A stretch of DNA of 64,000 nucleotides from UBA2211 sp035404185 (GCA_965230985.1 OZ246399.1:186001-250000); one strand, 5' to 3'. Shown: positions 1 through 8,079, numbered from the stretch's first letter. Program-made: numbers and translations. Notes: generated by a model from the letters alone, not told the origin.

Positions 1-1194
1 TATAGCGATAATAGGCATCCCGATAAAGTTACCTGGTCAAAAACTATAGAAGAAGATCTGAAAAGAAGAGATTTTACGGTAAATGCTATTGCTATGACTA
101 TCAAAAATAGGTCAGAAATTGAAATCATTGACTTGTTCGATGGTCAAAAAGACTTAAAAAATCGAATCATTCGTGCTGTAGGTACCGCAAAAGAGAGGTT
201 TTCTGAAGATGCTTTAAGAATGATGAGAGCAGTTAGATTAAAGACTACATTAGGCGAAGGATGGACTATAGAAGAAAAAACTAAACAAGCTATTAAAGAT
301 AATGCTCCATTATTACAAAAAATATCCAAAGAAAGGATAAGAGACGAGTTGGTTAAAATAATTAATAACGAAAATGCTGCACAAGGAATTGAATCATTGA
401 GAAATAAGAGATTATTAACCTATATAATACCGGAACTTGAGGAAGGCTTTGAGGTTGGTCAAAATAAACATCATGTTTATGATTGCTATAAACACAACCT
501 TGAATGCTTGAATTATTCGGCTAAAAAAGGCTTTAATTTTCATGTTCGCATGGCTTCCTTGTTGCACGATATCGGAAAACCAAGAGCCAAAAGAGGTGAA
601 GGAATTAATTCAACCTTTTACAACCATGAAATAATTGGCGCTCAAATAACTGAAAAAGTACTTGATCGTTTAAGATTCTCCAAAAAAGATATCATTAAAA
701 TAACTAATTTAGTTAGATATCACCTCTTTTACTATAACGTAGATGAAGTTGGTGAAGCTTCCGTCAGAAGATTAATCAAAAACGTTGGCCTAGAGAGCGT
801 TGAAGAACTATTACAATTAAGAATGGCTGACCGAATCGGTTCTGGTTGCCCCAAGGCTGAACCATATAAGTTAAGACATCTTAAATATATGATAGAAAAA
901 GTGTCTAAAGACCCTGTTTCTGTCAAAATGCTTAAAATTAATGGCCAAGAAGTAATGGATACGCTAAAAATTAAACCATCACCTACAGTAGGAATGATAT
1001 TAGATATATTATTGGAAGATGTATTAAAGGAGCCTAAAAATAACACAAAAGCATATTTAAAGAAGCGATTAAAGGATTTGGGCAAATTAAATGATGAAGA
1101 ACTAAGCAATCTTGCTAAAGAGGCTAAAGAAGAAAAGAAAAAGGTGATTACAAAGGAAGATCAAGAAACAAAAGAAAAATACTGGGTTGCATAG
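1..1194 (+). CDS. cca: CCA-adding enzyme / tRNA nucleotidyltransferase, 5' truncated by the window edge
   Basis: Adds or repairs the 3' CCA of tRNAs. The frame is open from base 1, and the first residues carry the class II nucleotidyltransferase signature EEDLKRRDFTVNAIAM (about nt 49-99), so the catalytic head begins upstream of the window and the first internal ATG at 94 is not the start. A head-and-neck region follows (RAVGTAKERFSEDALRMMRA), then an HD domain with LLHDIGK near nt 560-577. The C-terminus is a charged Lys/Glu tail. None of the five tRNA genes in this window encodes CCA, so this enzyme should be essential. Family assignment is firm; whether it adds CCA, A only or poly(A) cannot be decided without the N-terminus. 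Confidence 0.93.
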   Translation, partial: YSDNRHPDKVTWSKTIEEDLKRRDFTVNAIAMTIKNRSEIEIIDLFDGQKDLKNRIIRAVGTAKERFSEDALRMMRAVRLKTTLGEGWTIEEKTKQAIKDNAPLLQKISKERIRDELVKIINNENAAQGIESLRNKRLLTYIIPELEEGFEVGQNKHHVYDCYKHNLECLNYSAKKGFNFHVRMASLLHDIGKPRAKRGEGINSTFYNHEIIGAQITEKVLDRLRFSKKDIIKITNLVRYHLFYYNVDEVGEASVRRLIKNVGLESVEELLQLRMADRIGSGCPKAEPYKLRHLKYMIEKVSKDPVSVKMLKINGQEVMDTLKIKPSPTVGMILDILLEDVLKEPKNNTKAYLKKRLKDLGKLNDEELSNLAKEAKEEKKKVITKEDQETKEKYWVA

Positions 1195-1210
1195 TGTTTC
1201 ACGTGAAACA
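1195..1210. promoter_or_regulatory. parS: parS site 1 (ParB/Spo0J binding)
   Basis: A perfect 16-bp palindrome, TGTTTCACGTGAAACA, identical to the well-known bacterial chromosomal parS consensus. It starts directly after the stop codon of the CCA-adding enzyme gene. It is the first of four identical copies in 357 bp. Confidence 0.92.
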
Positions 1211-1221
1211 CTTATCCCAAA

Positions 1222-1237
1222 TGTTTCACGTGAAACA
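1222..1237. promoter_or_regulatory. parS: parS site 2
   Basis: A second perfect copy of TGTTTCACGTGAAACA, 27 bp after the first (start to start), just upstream of tRNA-Ala. Confidence 0.92.
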
Positions 1238-1243
1238 TTGTAT

Positions 1244-1314
1244 GGGCCTGTAGTCCAACGGTAGAATACTGCATTCGCATTGCAGAGATATGAGTTCAAT
1301 TCTCATCAGGTCCA
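1244..1314 (+). tRNA. tRNA-Ala (anticodon CGC)
   Basis: The acceptor strands gggcctg and caggtcc pair over 7 bp, and the third pair is G3:U70, the classic alanine identity element. The anticodon stem ctgca/tgcag encloses loop ttcgcat, giving anticodon CGC, which reads GCG. The T-arm has gagttcaattctc. The discriminator is A and no CCA is encoded. The D-stem is weak. The gene sits between parS sites 2 and 3. Confidence 0.85.
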
Positions 1315-1341
1315 CAAGATTTACTTCTTTCTAAGTTCAAA

Positions 1342-1357
1342 TGTTTCACGTGAAACA
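1342..1357. promoter_or_regulatory. parS: parS site 3
   Basis: A perfect TGTTTCACGTGAAACA palindrome in the short gap between tRNA-Ala and tRNA-Val; it ends 5 bp before tRNA-Val. Confidence 0.92.
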
Positions 1358-1362
1358 TCTTG

Positions 1363-1433
1363 GGACCTGTAGTTCAGTGGCAGAACACTACCCTCACACG
1401 GTAGTAATATAAGTCCGATTCTTATCAGGTCCA
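1363..1433 (+). tRNA. tRNA-Val (anticodon CAC)
   Basis: The acceptor stem ggacctg/caggtcc pairs perfectly. The D-arm is gttc-agtggca-gaac. The anticodon stem ctacc/ggtag has loop ctcacac, giving anticodon CAC for GUG. The discriminator is A and CCA is not encoded. Its 3' end overlaps the first unit of the TGTCCAGAAT repeat block. Confidence 0.88.
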
Positions 1434-1522
1434 CAGTTTGTCCAGAATCATGTCCAGAATTGTCCCCAATTTGTCCAGAATGTCCACAGTTTGTCCAGAA
1501 TCATGTCCAGAATGTCCAGAAT
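1431..1522. repeat. TGTCCAGAAT short repeat block
   Basis: Six exact copies of TGTCCAGAAT begin at 1439, 1451, 1472, 1492, 1504 and 1513, with two decayed copies at 1461 and 1481. A larger unit is duplicated exactly: bases 1431-1460 equal 1484-1513 (30 bp). The unit starts inside the 3' end of tRNA-Val (ggtccaca), so it may have grown from that end. The block lies between parS sites 3 and 4. No coding potential is evident. Confidence 0.85.
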
Positions 1523-1535
1523 AAAATCTCACAAA

Positions 1536-1551
1536 TGTTTCACGTGAAACA
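1536..1551. promoter_or_regulatory. parS: parS site 4
   Basis: The fourth perfect TGTTTCACGTGAAACA palindrome; it ends 5 bp before tRNA-Pro. Confidence 0.92.
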
Positions 1552-1556
1552 CACAT

Positions 1557-1627
1557 CGGGATGTCATATAATGGCATTATGCAGGCTTCGGGAGTCTGTA
1601 ATCCGGGTTCAAATCCCGGCATCCCGA
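1557..1627 (+). tRNA. tRNA-Pro (anticodon CGG)
   Basis: Acceptor stem cgggatg/catcccg. Anticodon stem caggc/gtctg (one G:U) with loop ttcggga gives anticodon CGG for CCG. T-arm ccgggttcaaatcccgg. Discriminator A, no encoded CCA. A TATAAT at 1629-1634 directly after it may be the -10 box of the following plsY gene. Confidence 0.88.
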
Positions 1628-1651
1628 CTATAATTAGCTTAATAATAATAT

Positions 1652-2251
1652 ATGGATCAAAACATACTATTGATAGTCTTTATCGTCTTAGGTTATTTTT
1701 TCGGTTCTATTCCTTTTGGATATATCATTACTAAATTAAAGAATATTGACATTCAAAAACAGGGAAGTGGTAATATCGGAGCAACTAATGTTTCAAGGGT
1801 CTTGGGATTTAAATATGCAATCATTGTTGGATTATTAGACGTTTTAAAGGTTATCTTACCTGCAATTATTGCAAAACAATATCTAACTAACGATTGGTAC
1901 GTTTGTTTGGCAATTATTGCCCCTATGCTTGGACATCTTTTTCCGTTTTGGCTTAAATTTAAGGGAGGAAAAGCTGTATCGAGTGTTTTTGCTTCAATGA
2001 TCGTAATAATAGGATGGAAATATTCATTAATATTCCTTTTATTGTGGATTATCGCTTTAAGATTGATAAAAATCATGAGTTTAACTAATTTAATTGTTAT
2101 CTGGTTTGTTCCTTTATTGTTCTGGTTTTTTACTCATTCCATTGCTTATTTTTCTCTTGGATTGCTATATATACCAATATTATTTTGGGCTCACAGAGAA
2201 AATATTAAGAGATTGAAAGAAGGTACTGAGAAAAGAATCATTAAAGGTTGA
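1652..2251 (+). CDS. plsY: Glycerol-3-phosphate acyltransferase PlsY (copy 1)
   Basis: Integral membrane enzyme that transfers an acyl chain from acyl-phosphate to glycerol-3-phosphate, the first step of phospholipid synthesis. At 199 aa it has the usual family length. All three PlsY motifs are visible: GSGNIGATNVSR near residue 37, GHLFPFWLKFKGGKA near residue 95, and HRENIKRLKEGTE near the C-terminus. Several hydrophobic helices separate them. It heads a same-strand run of lipid genes. A TATAAT lies 18-23 bp before the ATG, and there is no clear Shine-Dalgarno. Of the three PlsY-type proteins here, this is the canonical one. Confidence 0.93.
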   Translation: MDQNILLIVFIVLGYFFGSIPFGYIITKLKNIDIQKQGSGNIGATNVSRVLGFKYAIIVGLLDVLKVILPAIIAKQYLTNDWYVCLAIIAPMLGHLFPFWLKFKGGKAVSSVFASMIVIIGWKYSLIFLLLWIIALRLIKIMSLTNLIVIWFVPLLFWFFTHSIAYFSLGLLYIPILFWAHRENIKRLKEGTEKRIIKG

Positions 2252-2284
2252 TTGATTGGAACTAACTTTTGATATATAATTAAA

Positions 2285-2848
2285 ATGATGAACTTCCTAT
2301 ATATACTATCTTGCATATATTTCTTTATTCCAGCGTATATTGCTAATGCCATACCACCTTTGGCTAATACTTTTAATATTTTAAATCGTTTAAACAAGCC
2401 CATTGATGGGGGATTAGAGATAAAAGGAGTGCCAGTATTGGGAAGTCACAAAACATGGAGAGGTTTAGTTTGCGAAATAATAACCTGTACTTTTTTAACT
2501 CAATTACTCGTATATATCAATGATTATTACGATTTATCCATCTATAATAACATTGGACTTAATATTCATTTAATAAATAGTTGGTTATTGGGACTATTAT
2601 TGTCAATAGGAATAGTATTTGGTGACATATTTTTTGCTTTTGTCAAGAGGAGATTAAAATTAAGACCAGGCACTGCTTTCATACCTTTCGATCAAACCAA
2701 TTATGTTTTTGGGGCTTTTCTCTTTCTTCAGCCAATTATAAAACTTCCTTTATTATTTTGGCTAACTCTTTTCCTATTGACATTATTCGTACATATTGTT
2801 TCTAATAGAATTGGGTATAACTTAGGGTTGCATAAAGCTAAATGGTAA
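2285..2848 (+). CDS. CarS-like (DUF46 family) CDP-lipid synthase
   Basis: 187-aa multi-pass membrane protein resembling archaeal CDP-archaeol synthase (CarS), which activates a dialkyl- or diacyl-glycerol phosphate with CTP. Matching features are PAYIANAIPPL near the N-terminus, the LGSHKTWRG motif around residue 53, and GDIFFAFVKRRL followed by a PG..P/DQTNYVFGA stretch. These fit the CarS family rather than bacterial CdsA. It lies 33 bp after plsY and would logically act downstream of it by making CDP-diacylglycerol. The substrate is inferred. An alternative ATG lies one codon downstream at 2288. Confidence 0.78.
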   Translation: MMNFLYILSCIYFFIPAYIANAIPPLANTFNILNRLNKPIDGGLEIKGVPVLGSHKTWRGLVCEIITCTFLTQLLVYINDYYDLSIYNNIGLNIHLINSWLLGLLLSIGIVFGDIFFAFVKRRLKLRPGTAFIPFDQTNYVFGAFLFLQPIIKLPLLFWLTLFLLTLFVHIVSNRIGYNLGLHKAKW

Positions 2849-2871
2849 GATAGAATTAATTTATCTAAATA

Positions 2872-3537
2872 ATGTATATAAAAATTATGCAAGAAGCATT
2901 TTTTCTATTTTATCAGGAAATATTATCTCGTTTACCAGACTTTACTTGGGCATTAATTATCATCATTTTCGGTTGGATTATTTCTAGCAGAATCAAAATC
3001 TTCTCTATTAAATTTTTCGATAAATTAAGATTGAATCAAATTCTTAAATCTTTAGGTTGGGAAGGATTTTTTGACAGATACGACACAAGAATGAATTTTT
3101 CTAAGTTTTTTGGAATCATAATTGAGATATATTTCTTCTTACTGTTTTTAATTATTTCTTTGGAAGTTTTAAATCTAGAGACTGCAGAAAAATTAATAAG
3201 TGGAATAGTAGAATATTATCCTAATATATTCATTTCAATGATTATCTTCGTATCTACTGTATTTGTTGCTGATTTTAGCAAAAAAATAGTTGTTGGAAGC
3301 CTAGAAAAGGAAAAAATAACCTATTCTAATTTTTTAGGAGATATTATTTCGTCAGGAGCTTGGATTTTAGCTATCCTAGCCATTTTGTATCAATTACAGA
3401 TAGTCCAAACACTTATTCTAGCCATCTTCATTGGAGCCATTGCCTTAATAGTTGTTTCTCTAGGCTTAGCTTTTGGAATTGGAGGCAAAGACATGGCTAA
3501 AAGAATATTAGAAGACATAGAAGATCGAGTAAAATAA
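2872..3537 (+). CDS. Small-conductance mechanosensitive channel-like membrane protein (conserved TM helix type)
   Basis: 221-aa protein with an N-terminal TM segment (WALIIIIFGWIISS), central TM segments, and a C-terminal helix pair ending in LGLAFGIGGKDMAKR. That ending is typical of MscS-related conserved-TM-helix proteins. The beta-domain that follows the pore helix in real MscS channels is absent, so it may be a pore-only relative. It sits between the CarS-like and FakA-FakB genes with short gaps and is probably co-transcribed. A second possible start lies at 2887. The function is inferred from family resemblance only. Confidence 0.65.
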   Translation: MYIKIMQEAFFLFYQEILSRLPDFTWALIIIIFGWIISSRIKIFSIKFFDKLRLNQILKSLGWEGFFDRYDTRMNFSKFFGIIIEIYFFLLFLIISLEVLNLETAEKLISGIVEYYPNIFISMIIFVSTVFVADFSKKIVVGSLEKEKITYSNFLGDIISSGAWILAILAILYQLQIVQTLILAIFIGAIALIVVSLGLAFGIGGKDMAKRILEDIEDRVK

Positions 3538-3568
3538 GAATTTACTATATAGTATATTCTTTTTTATT

Positions 3569-5350
3569 ATGCAAGAAATATCACAAAACGAATTAAAGAA
3601 GATGATCTTGTTTTCTTGTGAAAGAATAGAAAGAGACAAGGAACAAATCAATAAAATCAATGTTTTCCCTGTACCAGATCAAGATACAGGAAATAATTTA
3701 GCCGCCACATTAAGGGGGATTAAAAACTGTATCGAAAATATAGACTTCAATAGTATTGAAGAACTATCAGCTAAAGTTTTAGATGGTGCCTTAACTGCTG
3801 CACAAGGTAATACGGGAATAATCTATACTGGTTTTTTAGCCGGATTCTTTCCATATATTGCTAAGGAAGCAACAGTTAATGGAATAATACTAGGAGAAGC
3901 TTTAGAAAAAGGATACGAAAGAGCTAAAGATTCTATTCAAAACCCTAAAGAGGGAACAATGCTTGATGTTATTAAGGCTTTCGCCTTAGAAGTAAAAGAA
4001 AAATCTAACAAGGAAAATGATATTGTTAAAATCTTCCATTACGCCTTAATTAAAGCTAATGAAGCTTTACTGGATACTCCTAATAAGATGGAGCTACTTA
4101 AAAAAGCTGGAGTAGTTGACGCTGGAGGATTAGGTTTTTTAATGATTCTTGAAACATACTTAGATACATTACAAGAGCAAGCAGAACCATTTACTATTAA
4201 GTCATTTGAAAAAGAAAATGTAGGAACAAGAAGATTTGTTCAAATACTATCAAATCGATATGAAGTAGTAGCTTTGCTTGATGATGGCGACTATACCGAA
4301 AAACAAATTAAAGAAAAACTGCATCACTTAGGAAACTGCCTTGATGTTATTCAAATAGGGGAAAGAACTAAAATTCACATACATACTGACGATCCATATG
4401 AAGTTAGAAATCTTATAAAAAGCTTGGGAGTTATTGAAAATCTAAGGATTGAAGATATGGCTAAAGAAGTAACTGGAGAAAAGTCCGTTGAAAACGTTTC
4501 TATCGGAATTATTGTTGATGAAAGATCAGGATTAAGTTCAAAAATCGTTAATCATTATGGAATAGAGGTTATACCCCTAAGAATTACTTGGCCAGAAGGA
4601 GAGAGTATCCCTGGAGATAATATCTGCCAAAGAATAAAAGAAGCTAAAAAGCAAGGAATAGTTTCTCAACCTAAAATAGAACCAATCACTCCTGAATTCT
4701 TCATGGAATCATACAAAACCCAACTGCAAAAATTTGATGATGTTTTGTGTATTGTTTCTTCTTCCAAACTTTCAGATAATTATGAAGCAGCTATAAAGGG
4801 TAGAAACATGTTAAATCTCAACGAAAGAGAGCATATTTTCGTAATTGATTCAAAAAACATCAGTGCTGGACAATCAATTGTTGTTCTTGAAGCTATAGAA
4901 ATGGTGGCTGAACAAAGAAAAATAAAAGAAATCTTAAAAAAAATCGAAAAGACCATAGAGAACGTTAAGCTTTATTGCATAATCGAAAAATCAGACTGGT
5001 GGAATAAAGAAAAAGCAAAGCCTTTCTGGTTTAGTAAAAAACAAGAGGTTCGATATGCTTTAGGAGAAATGAAAAATGGGAAAATTATTCCTATGGAAAC
5101 ATTAAGAACTAAAAATTTTGCTGCTGCATTATTTAGTAAAATAGAAAAAGAATCCAGAAAAGACATACGAGAAGGGAAGAGAATAAGAATGGTTATTACT
5201 CATGGAGATAATTCTCCTCAAGCCGAAGAATTAAAAACTAAAATGAAGACTATTAAAAAGACTGATATATCATTTATTAATGTTACCGATCCAGTTACGA
5301 GTATTAATGCTTGTCCAGAGAGTTTACTTATCGGCTGGATTGTGAAATAA
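3569..5350 (+). CDS. Fatty acid kinase fusion: FakA (DhaL/DAK1_2) + FakB (DegV)
   Basis: 593 aa with three parts. Residues ~8-195 are a DhaL/DAK2 kinase domain with the nucleotide/Mg motif PVPDQDTGNN, AAQGNTGIIYTGFLAGF and DAGGLGFL. Residues ~215-305 match the FakA C-terminal region (TKIHIHTDDP). Residues ~310-593 are a DegV/FakB-like lipid-binding domain with VDERSGL and ITHGDN. In Firmicutes these are separate proteins: FakA phosphorylates a fatty acid held by FakB to give acyl-phosphate. The fused DegV part is divergent: the usual SG of SSxxSGxY reads SSSKLSDNY and the TSQPS motif is altered. It may be structural, with the two downstream FakB proteins supplying substrate. Confidence 0.85.
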   Translation: MQEISQNELKKMILFSCERIERDKEQINKINVFPVPDQDTGNNLAATLRGIKNCIENIDFNSIEELSAKVLDGALTAAQGNTGIIYTGFLAGFFPYIAKEATVNGIILGEALEKGYERAKDSIQNPKEGTMLDVIKAFALEVKEKSNKENDIVKIFHYALIKANEALLDTPNKMELLKKAGVVDAGGLGFLMILETYLDTLQEQAEPFTIKSFEKENVGTRRFVQILSNRYEVVALLDDGDYTEKQIKEKLHHLGNCLDVIQIGERTKIHIHTDDPYEVRNLIKSLGVIENLRIEDMAKEVTGEKSVENVSIGIIVDERSGLSSKIVNHYGIEVIPLRITWPEGESIPGDNICQRIKEAKKQGIVSQPKIEPITPEFFMESYKTQLQKFDDVLCIVSSSKLSDNYEAAIKGRNMLNLNEREHIFVIDSKNISAGQSIVVLEAIEMVAEQRKIKEILKKIEKTIENVKLYCIIEKSDWWNKEKAKPFWFSKKQEVRYALGEMKNGKIIPMETLRTKNFAAALFSKIEKESRKDIREGKRIRMVITHGDNSPQAEELKTKMKTIKKTDISFINVTDPVTSINACPESLLIGWIVK

Positions 5351-5384
5351 TATATATAATAAATAATATAATAATAAAAATTAT

Positions 5385-6284
5385 ATGATCAAAAGAAAAG
5401 CTTTTACGTTAATTGAGTTATTGGTCGTAATTGCAATCATCGGAATTCTTTCCGGAATGATTGTGCTTGCAATGAATGGATCTACTGCTAAGGCAAGAAT
5501 CGCTAAATCTCAAGTTTATAGCAATTCTTTAAGAAGCGCTTTAATGTCAAACGTTAAAGGAAATTGGTCTCTTGATGCTACTGGTGATGATACTTGGAAT
5601 CATATCACAGGAACAGTAACCGGGGCGACATCAAACACAACAGATTGCGCACAAAATACTTGCTATAGTTTTGATGGAGGTGACTACATACTAACTGCAA
5701 ACACGGCAGGACAATATTCTATTCTTACCAATGGTATGACCGCAATGGTTTGGGTTAAAGGAGCTTCTCAAGCAGGAAACACTGTTTTTGCTAATTGGGA
5801 CTCAAATGCTTCATATAAAGAAGCATGGAAAATAGCAACTAATGGTAATTTATTGCGCGTAATATTAGCAGATACTACTACTCAAGCTACTACCAAAAAT
5901 TATTACTCTACTAATGATGTAGCATTTGATAATACTTGGCATTTAGTTGGTTTTTCTTGGACTGTTGGCGGTGGAGCACTAACTTTATACATTGATGGAA
6001 CTTCTGTTGCTGTAACAAAAACTGCCGACGGAGCTGTAGCTAGTCTAAATGCAAACGGAGGATCAGGATACGCTCCCATATCAATAGGTTGTGATATGTC
6101 TAATAATTCAGCAGCAAATCTTTTCAATGGATCAATAGATAATGCTTGGCTGTTTAACGGACCCATTCCAACGTCTCAAATTAAAGAACTATACTACGCT
6201 GGATTAAATAATTTGTTAGCCAGTGGAAAAATATCAGCTGACGAATATTCTCAAAGAATAAGCACTCTTAGCTTAAACAAGTAA
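5385..6284 (+). CDS. Type IV pilin/pseudopilin-like protein with LamG (concanavalin-like) domain
   Basis: 299 aa. The N-terminus KRKAFTLIELLVVIAIIGIL is a textbook class III prepilin signal (cleavage expected before the Phe, conserved Glu at +5) followed by a hydrophobic helix. After a short helical stretch, residues ~60-275 form a LamG/laminin-G-like beta-sandwich (YSFDGGDYI, MTAMVWVKG, WHLVGFSWTVGGG, LTLYIDG, FNGSIDNAWLFNGPI). Expected to be exported by a type IV pilus or T2SS-like assembly and to bind a surface ligand, perhaps sugar. Its stop codon overlaps the next ATG by one base, so it is embedded in the lipid operon although it is not a lipid enzyme. Confidence 0.88.
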   Translation: MIKRKAFTLIELLVVIAIIGILSGMIVLAMNGSTAKARIAKSQVYSNSLRSALMSNVKGNWSLDATGDDTWNHITGTVTGATSNTTDCAQNTCYSFDGGDYILTANTAGQYSILTNGMTAMVWVKGASQAGNTVFANWDSNASYKEAWKIATNGNLLRVILADTTTQATTKNYYSTNDVAFDNTWHLVGFSWTVGGGALTLYIDGTSVAVTKTADGAVASLNANGGSGYAPISIGCDMSNNSAANLFNGSIDNAWLFNGPIPTSQIKELYYAGLNNLLASGKISADEYSQRISTLSLNK

Positions 6285-7168
6285 TGGATACTGAAAAAGA
6301 AAAAATAGGCTTCGTGACTGATGAGGTTTGTGATCTTCCAGAAGAAATAGTTAATGAAAATAATATTGGCGTCGTAAGGTATAAGCTAGACCCTCAAGAA
6401 CTATCAGAAATACCAGGCAATATTTACCAAAAGATAAGAGAAGGGGAAAGAAGAGGTATTAAAAACCTATTAGTCAAAACATCTCAGCCCTCAATTAATG
6501 ATTTTCTTTCTGTTTTTAAAGAAAAACTTGAAAAATTTGAAGAAATTTTGTGTATCACGTTTTCTTCAAAAATATCAGGAGCGTACAACTCAGCCATGCA
6601 AGCCAAAAAATTCCTAGAAAAGGAACTGCAAGATAAGATTCATATTTTTGATTCTTTAAGAGGAACTGGATGTGAAGGATTAATTGTGCTCAAAGCAATT
6701 TCTTTGGCTAAAGAAAAAATGGATATTCCTGATATTATTTCTAATCTTACAAAAGAAATACCTAATGTTAATATGGTAGCAATGTATAAAAACTCTAGAT
6801 GGCTTGAAGCTTCAGGAAGATTTCCTACTATTGGAAACATTATTATAAATCAAGCAGAAAAAATAGATATTAAACCTATTTTTAATTTTAAAAATGGGAA
6901 ATTAAATATTGTAACAATAAAAAGGAATGTAAAGGAGTTGTCTGTTGCTCTTTTTGAAGTATTTGAGAAGACCACCAGAAATGCCCGCGAAGCAGGGAAA
7001 AAAATTAAAATAGCCATAACTCATGCTGATAATATGGAAGAAGTAGAAAAACTTAAAACTATGGTTTTAGGTTTAAAAAATACAGAAATTTCTTTTATTA
7101 ATCTACTTTGTTTTCCTGTTGGAGGACATGTAGGTCCAGGGACATTGGTTCTTTCTTGGGATCAATAA
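6284..7168 (+). CDS. DegV family fatty-acid-binding protein (FakB-type), copy 1
   Basis: 294 aa, the normal DegV/FakB length. Contains VKTSQPS, the fatty-acid pocket motif SSKISGAYNSA, RWLEASGR and AITHADN, which carry the conserved Ser/Thr, Arg and His positions expected to hold a fatty acid carboxylate. The N-terminal FVTDEVCDLPEE corresponds to the family DSxxDL(P) start. Role by family knowledge: bind a free fatty acid and present it to FakA for phosphorylation. Translation is coupled to the upstream pilin gene by the TAATG overlap. The early PLRI/WPDG-type stretch is shortened compared with the next copy. Confidence 0.87.
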   Translation: MDTEKEKIGFVTDEVCDLPEEIVNENNIGVVRYKLDPQELSEIPGNIYQKIREGERRGIKNLLVKTSQPSINDFLSVFKEKLEKFEEILCITFSSKISGAYNSAMQAKKFLEKELQDKIHIFDSLRGTGCEGLIVLKAISLAKEKMDIPDIISNLTKEIPNVNMVAMYKNSRWLEASGRFPTIGNIIINQAEKIDIKPIFNFKNGKLNIVTIKRNVKELSVALFEVFEKTTRNAREAGKKIKIAITHADNMEEVEKLKTMVLGLKNTEISFINLLCFPVGGHVGPGTLVLSWDQ

Positions 7169-7200
7169 ACAAAGCTATTAGAAACATTAAGCTTAAAATT

Positions 7201-8079
7201 ATGAAAAAAGCATCAATCATTATCGGCGATAGCGCATCATTAAGAGACGAAGATGTTAAAAAATTTGGTTTAATTGTTGTTCCTTTTGTTATGGAATGGC
7301 CAGATGGAGAAAGATTAAATGGAGACAATATTTTTGAAAAAATGAGAGAGGCTGAAAAGCAGGGGATAAAAACAACCCCTAAAACATCTCAGCCATCTAT
7401 GGGAATATTTAAAAAAGCTTTTGAAGAAGGACTAAAAGATGCTGAAAGTGTGATTGCTATTACCATTAGTTCAGAAATTTCTGGAACATATAATTCAGCC
7501 GTGCAGGCTAAAAAAATGTTCGACGAAGAGACTCAAAAGAAGATCTTCATTCTCAATTCTCTTAATGCTGACTTAAGTGAAAGTCTTTTAGCGATAAAAG
7601 CTGCAAAAATGGCAGAACAAGAAAAATCAGGAGAAGAAATAATTAAAGAATTAGAAACAATGGTTCCTAAAATATTTCTTTTCGCAATGCTTGAAAGTCC
7701 GAGATGGCTTGAAGCAGGAGGAAGAATAAATCACGCCATGTCTGTTATTCTATCTCAAATGCAAAAAATAGGAATGAGACCTATTTTATCTATGAAAGAC
7801 GGAGTAATTAAACCAGCTAATTTAAAAATGAAAGCCAATGATACGGCTGATGCTTTATTTAGACAATTTGAAGATGTTACTAAAAAACCTTTTTCCGAAA
7901 ATAAAACTTGCCAAGTAGCTATTTCTCATGCTGACAACCTTGAAACAGCTCAAAAATTAAGAACCTTGATTGAGGATAAATACCCACAAATTAATATTGA
8001 ATTTATAAGCTTAACAAGCATGGTTATTGGTTGCCATGTTGGTCCAGGAACAGTAATGTGCTGCTCAATAGAAAATTAA
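7201..8079 (+). CDS. DegV family fatty-acid-binding protein (FakB-type), copy 2
   Basis: 292 aa from the ATG at 7201. The frame extends upstream but would overlap the preceding gene, and the family N-terminus (KKASIIIGDSASL) starts here. Motifs: KTSQPSMGIF, ISSEISGTYNSAVQAKK, PRWLEAGGRINHAMS, AISHADNLE and GCHVGPGT. Expected to hold a fatty acid for the upstream FakA-FakB protein. The tandem copies differ through the pocket region, which suggests different acyl-chain preferences, as for saturated versus unsaturated FakB proteins in Staphylococcus. It lies 10 bp before the second plsY-type gene. Confidence 0.88.
   Translation: MKKASIIIGDSASLRDEDVKKFGLIVVPFVMEWPDGERLNGDNIFEKMREAEKQGIKTTPKTSQPSMGIFKKAFEEGLKDAESVIAITISSEISGTYNSAVQAKKMFDEETQKKIFILNSLNADLSESLLAIKAAKMAEQEKSGEEIIKELETMVPKIFLFAMLESPRWLEAGGRINHAMSVILSQMQKIGMRPILSMKDGVIKPANLKMKANDTADALFRQFEDVTKKPFSENKTCQVAISHADNLETAQKLRTLIEDKYPQINIEFISLTSMVIGCHVGPGTVMCCSIEN

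Noticed and set aside
1200..1560. CRISPR array
   Set aside because: The repeats are 10 bp and irregular, and the 16-bp palindromes are parS sites separated by tRNA genes, not spacers.
1425..1622. Minus-strand 65-aa frame across the repeat block and tRNA-Pro
   Set aside because: It is the translation of the TGTCCAGAAT repeats and the tRNA; periodic and not protein-like.
7108..7200. Longer start for the second free FakB protein
   Set aside because: Would overlap the preceding FakB gene by about 60 bp, and the family N-terminus begins at 7201.
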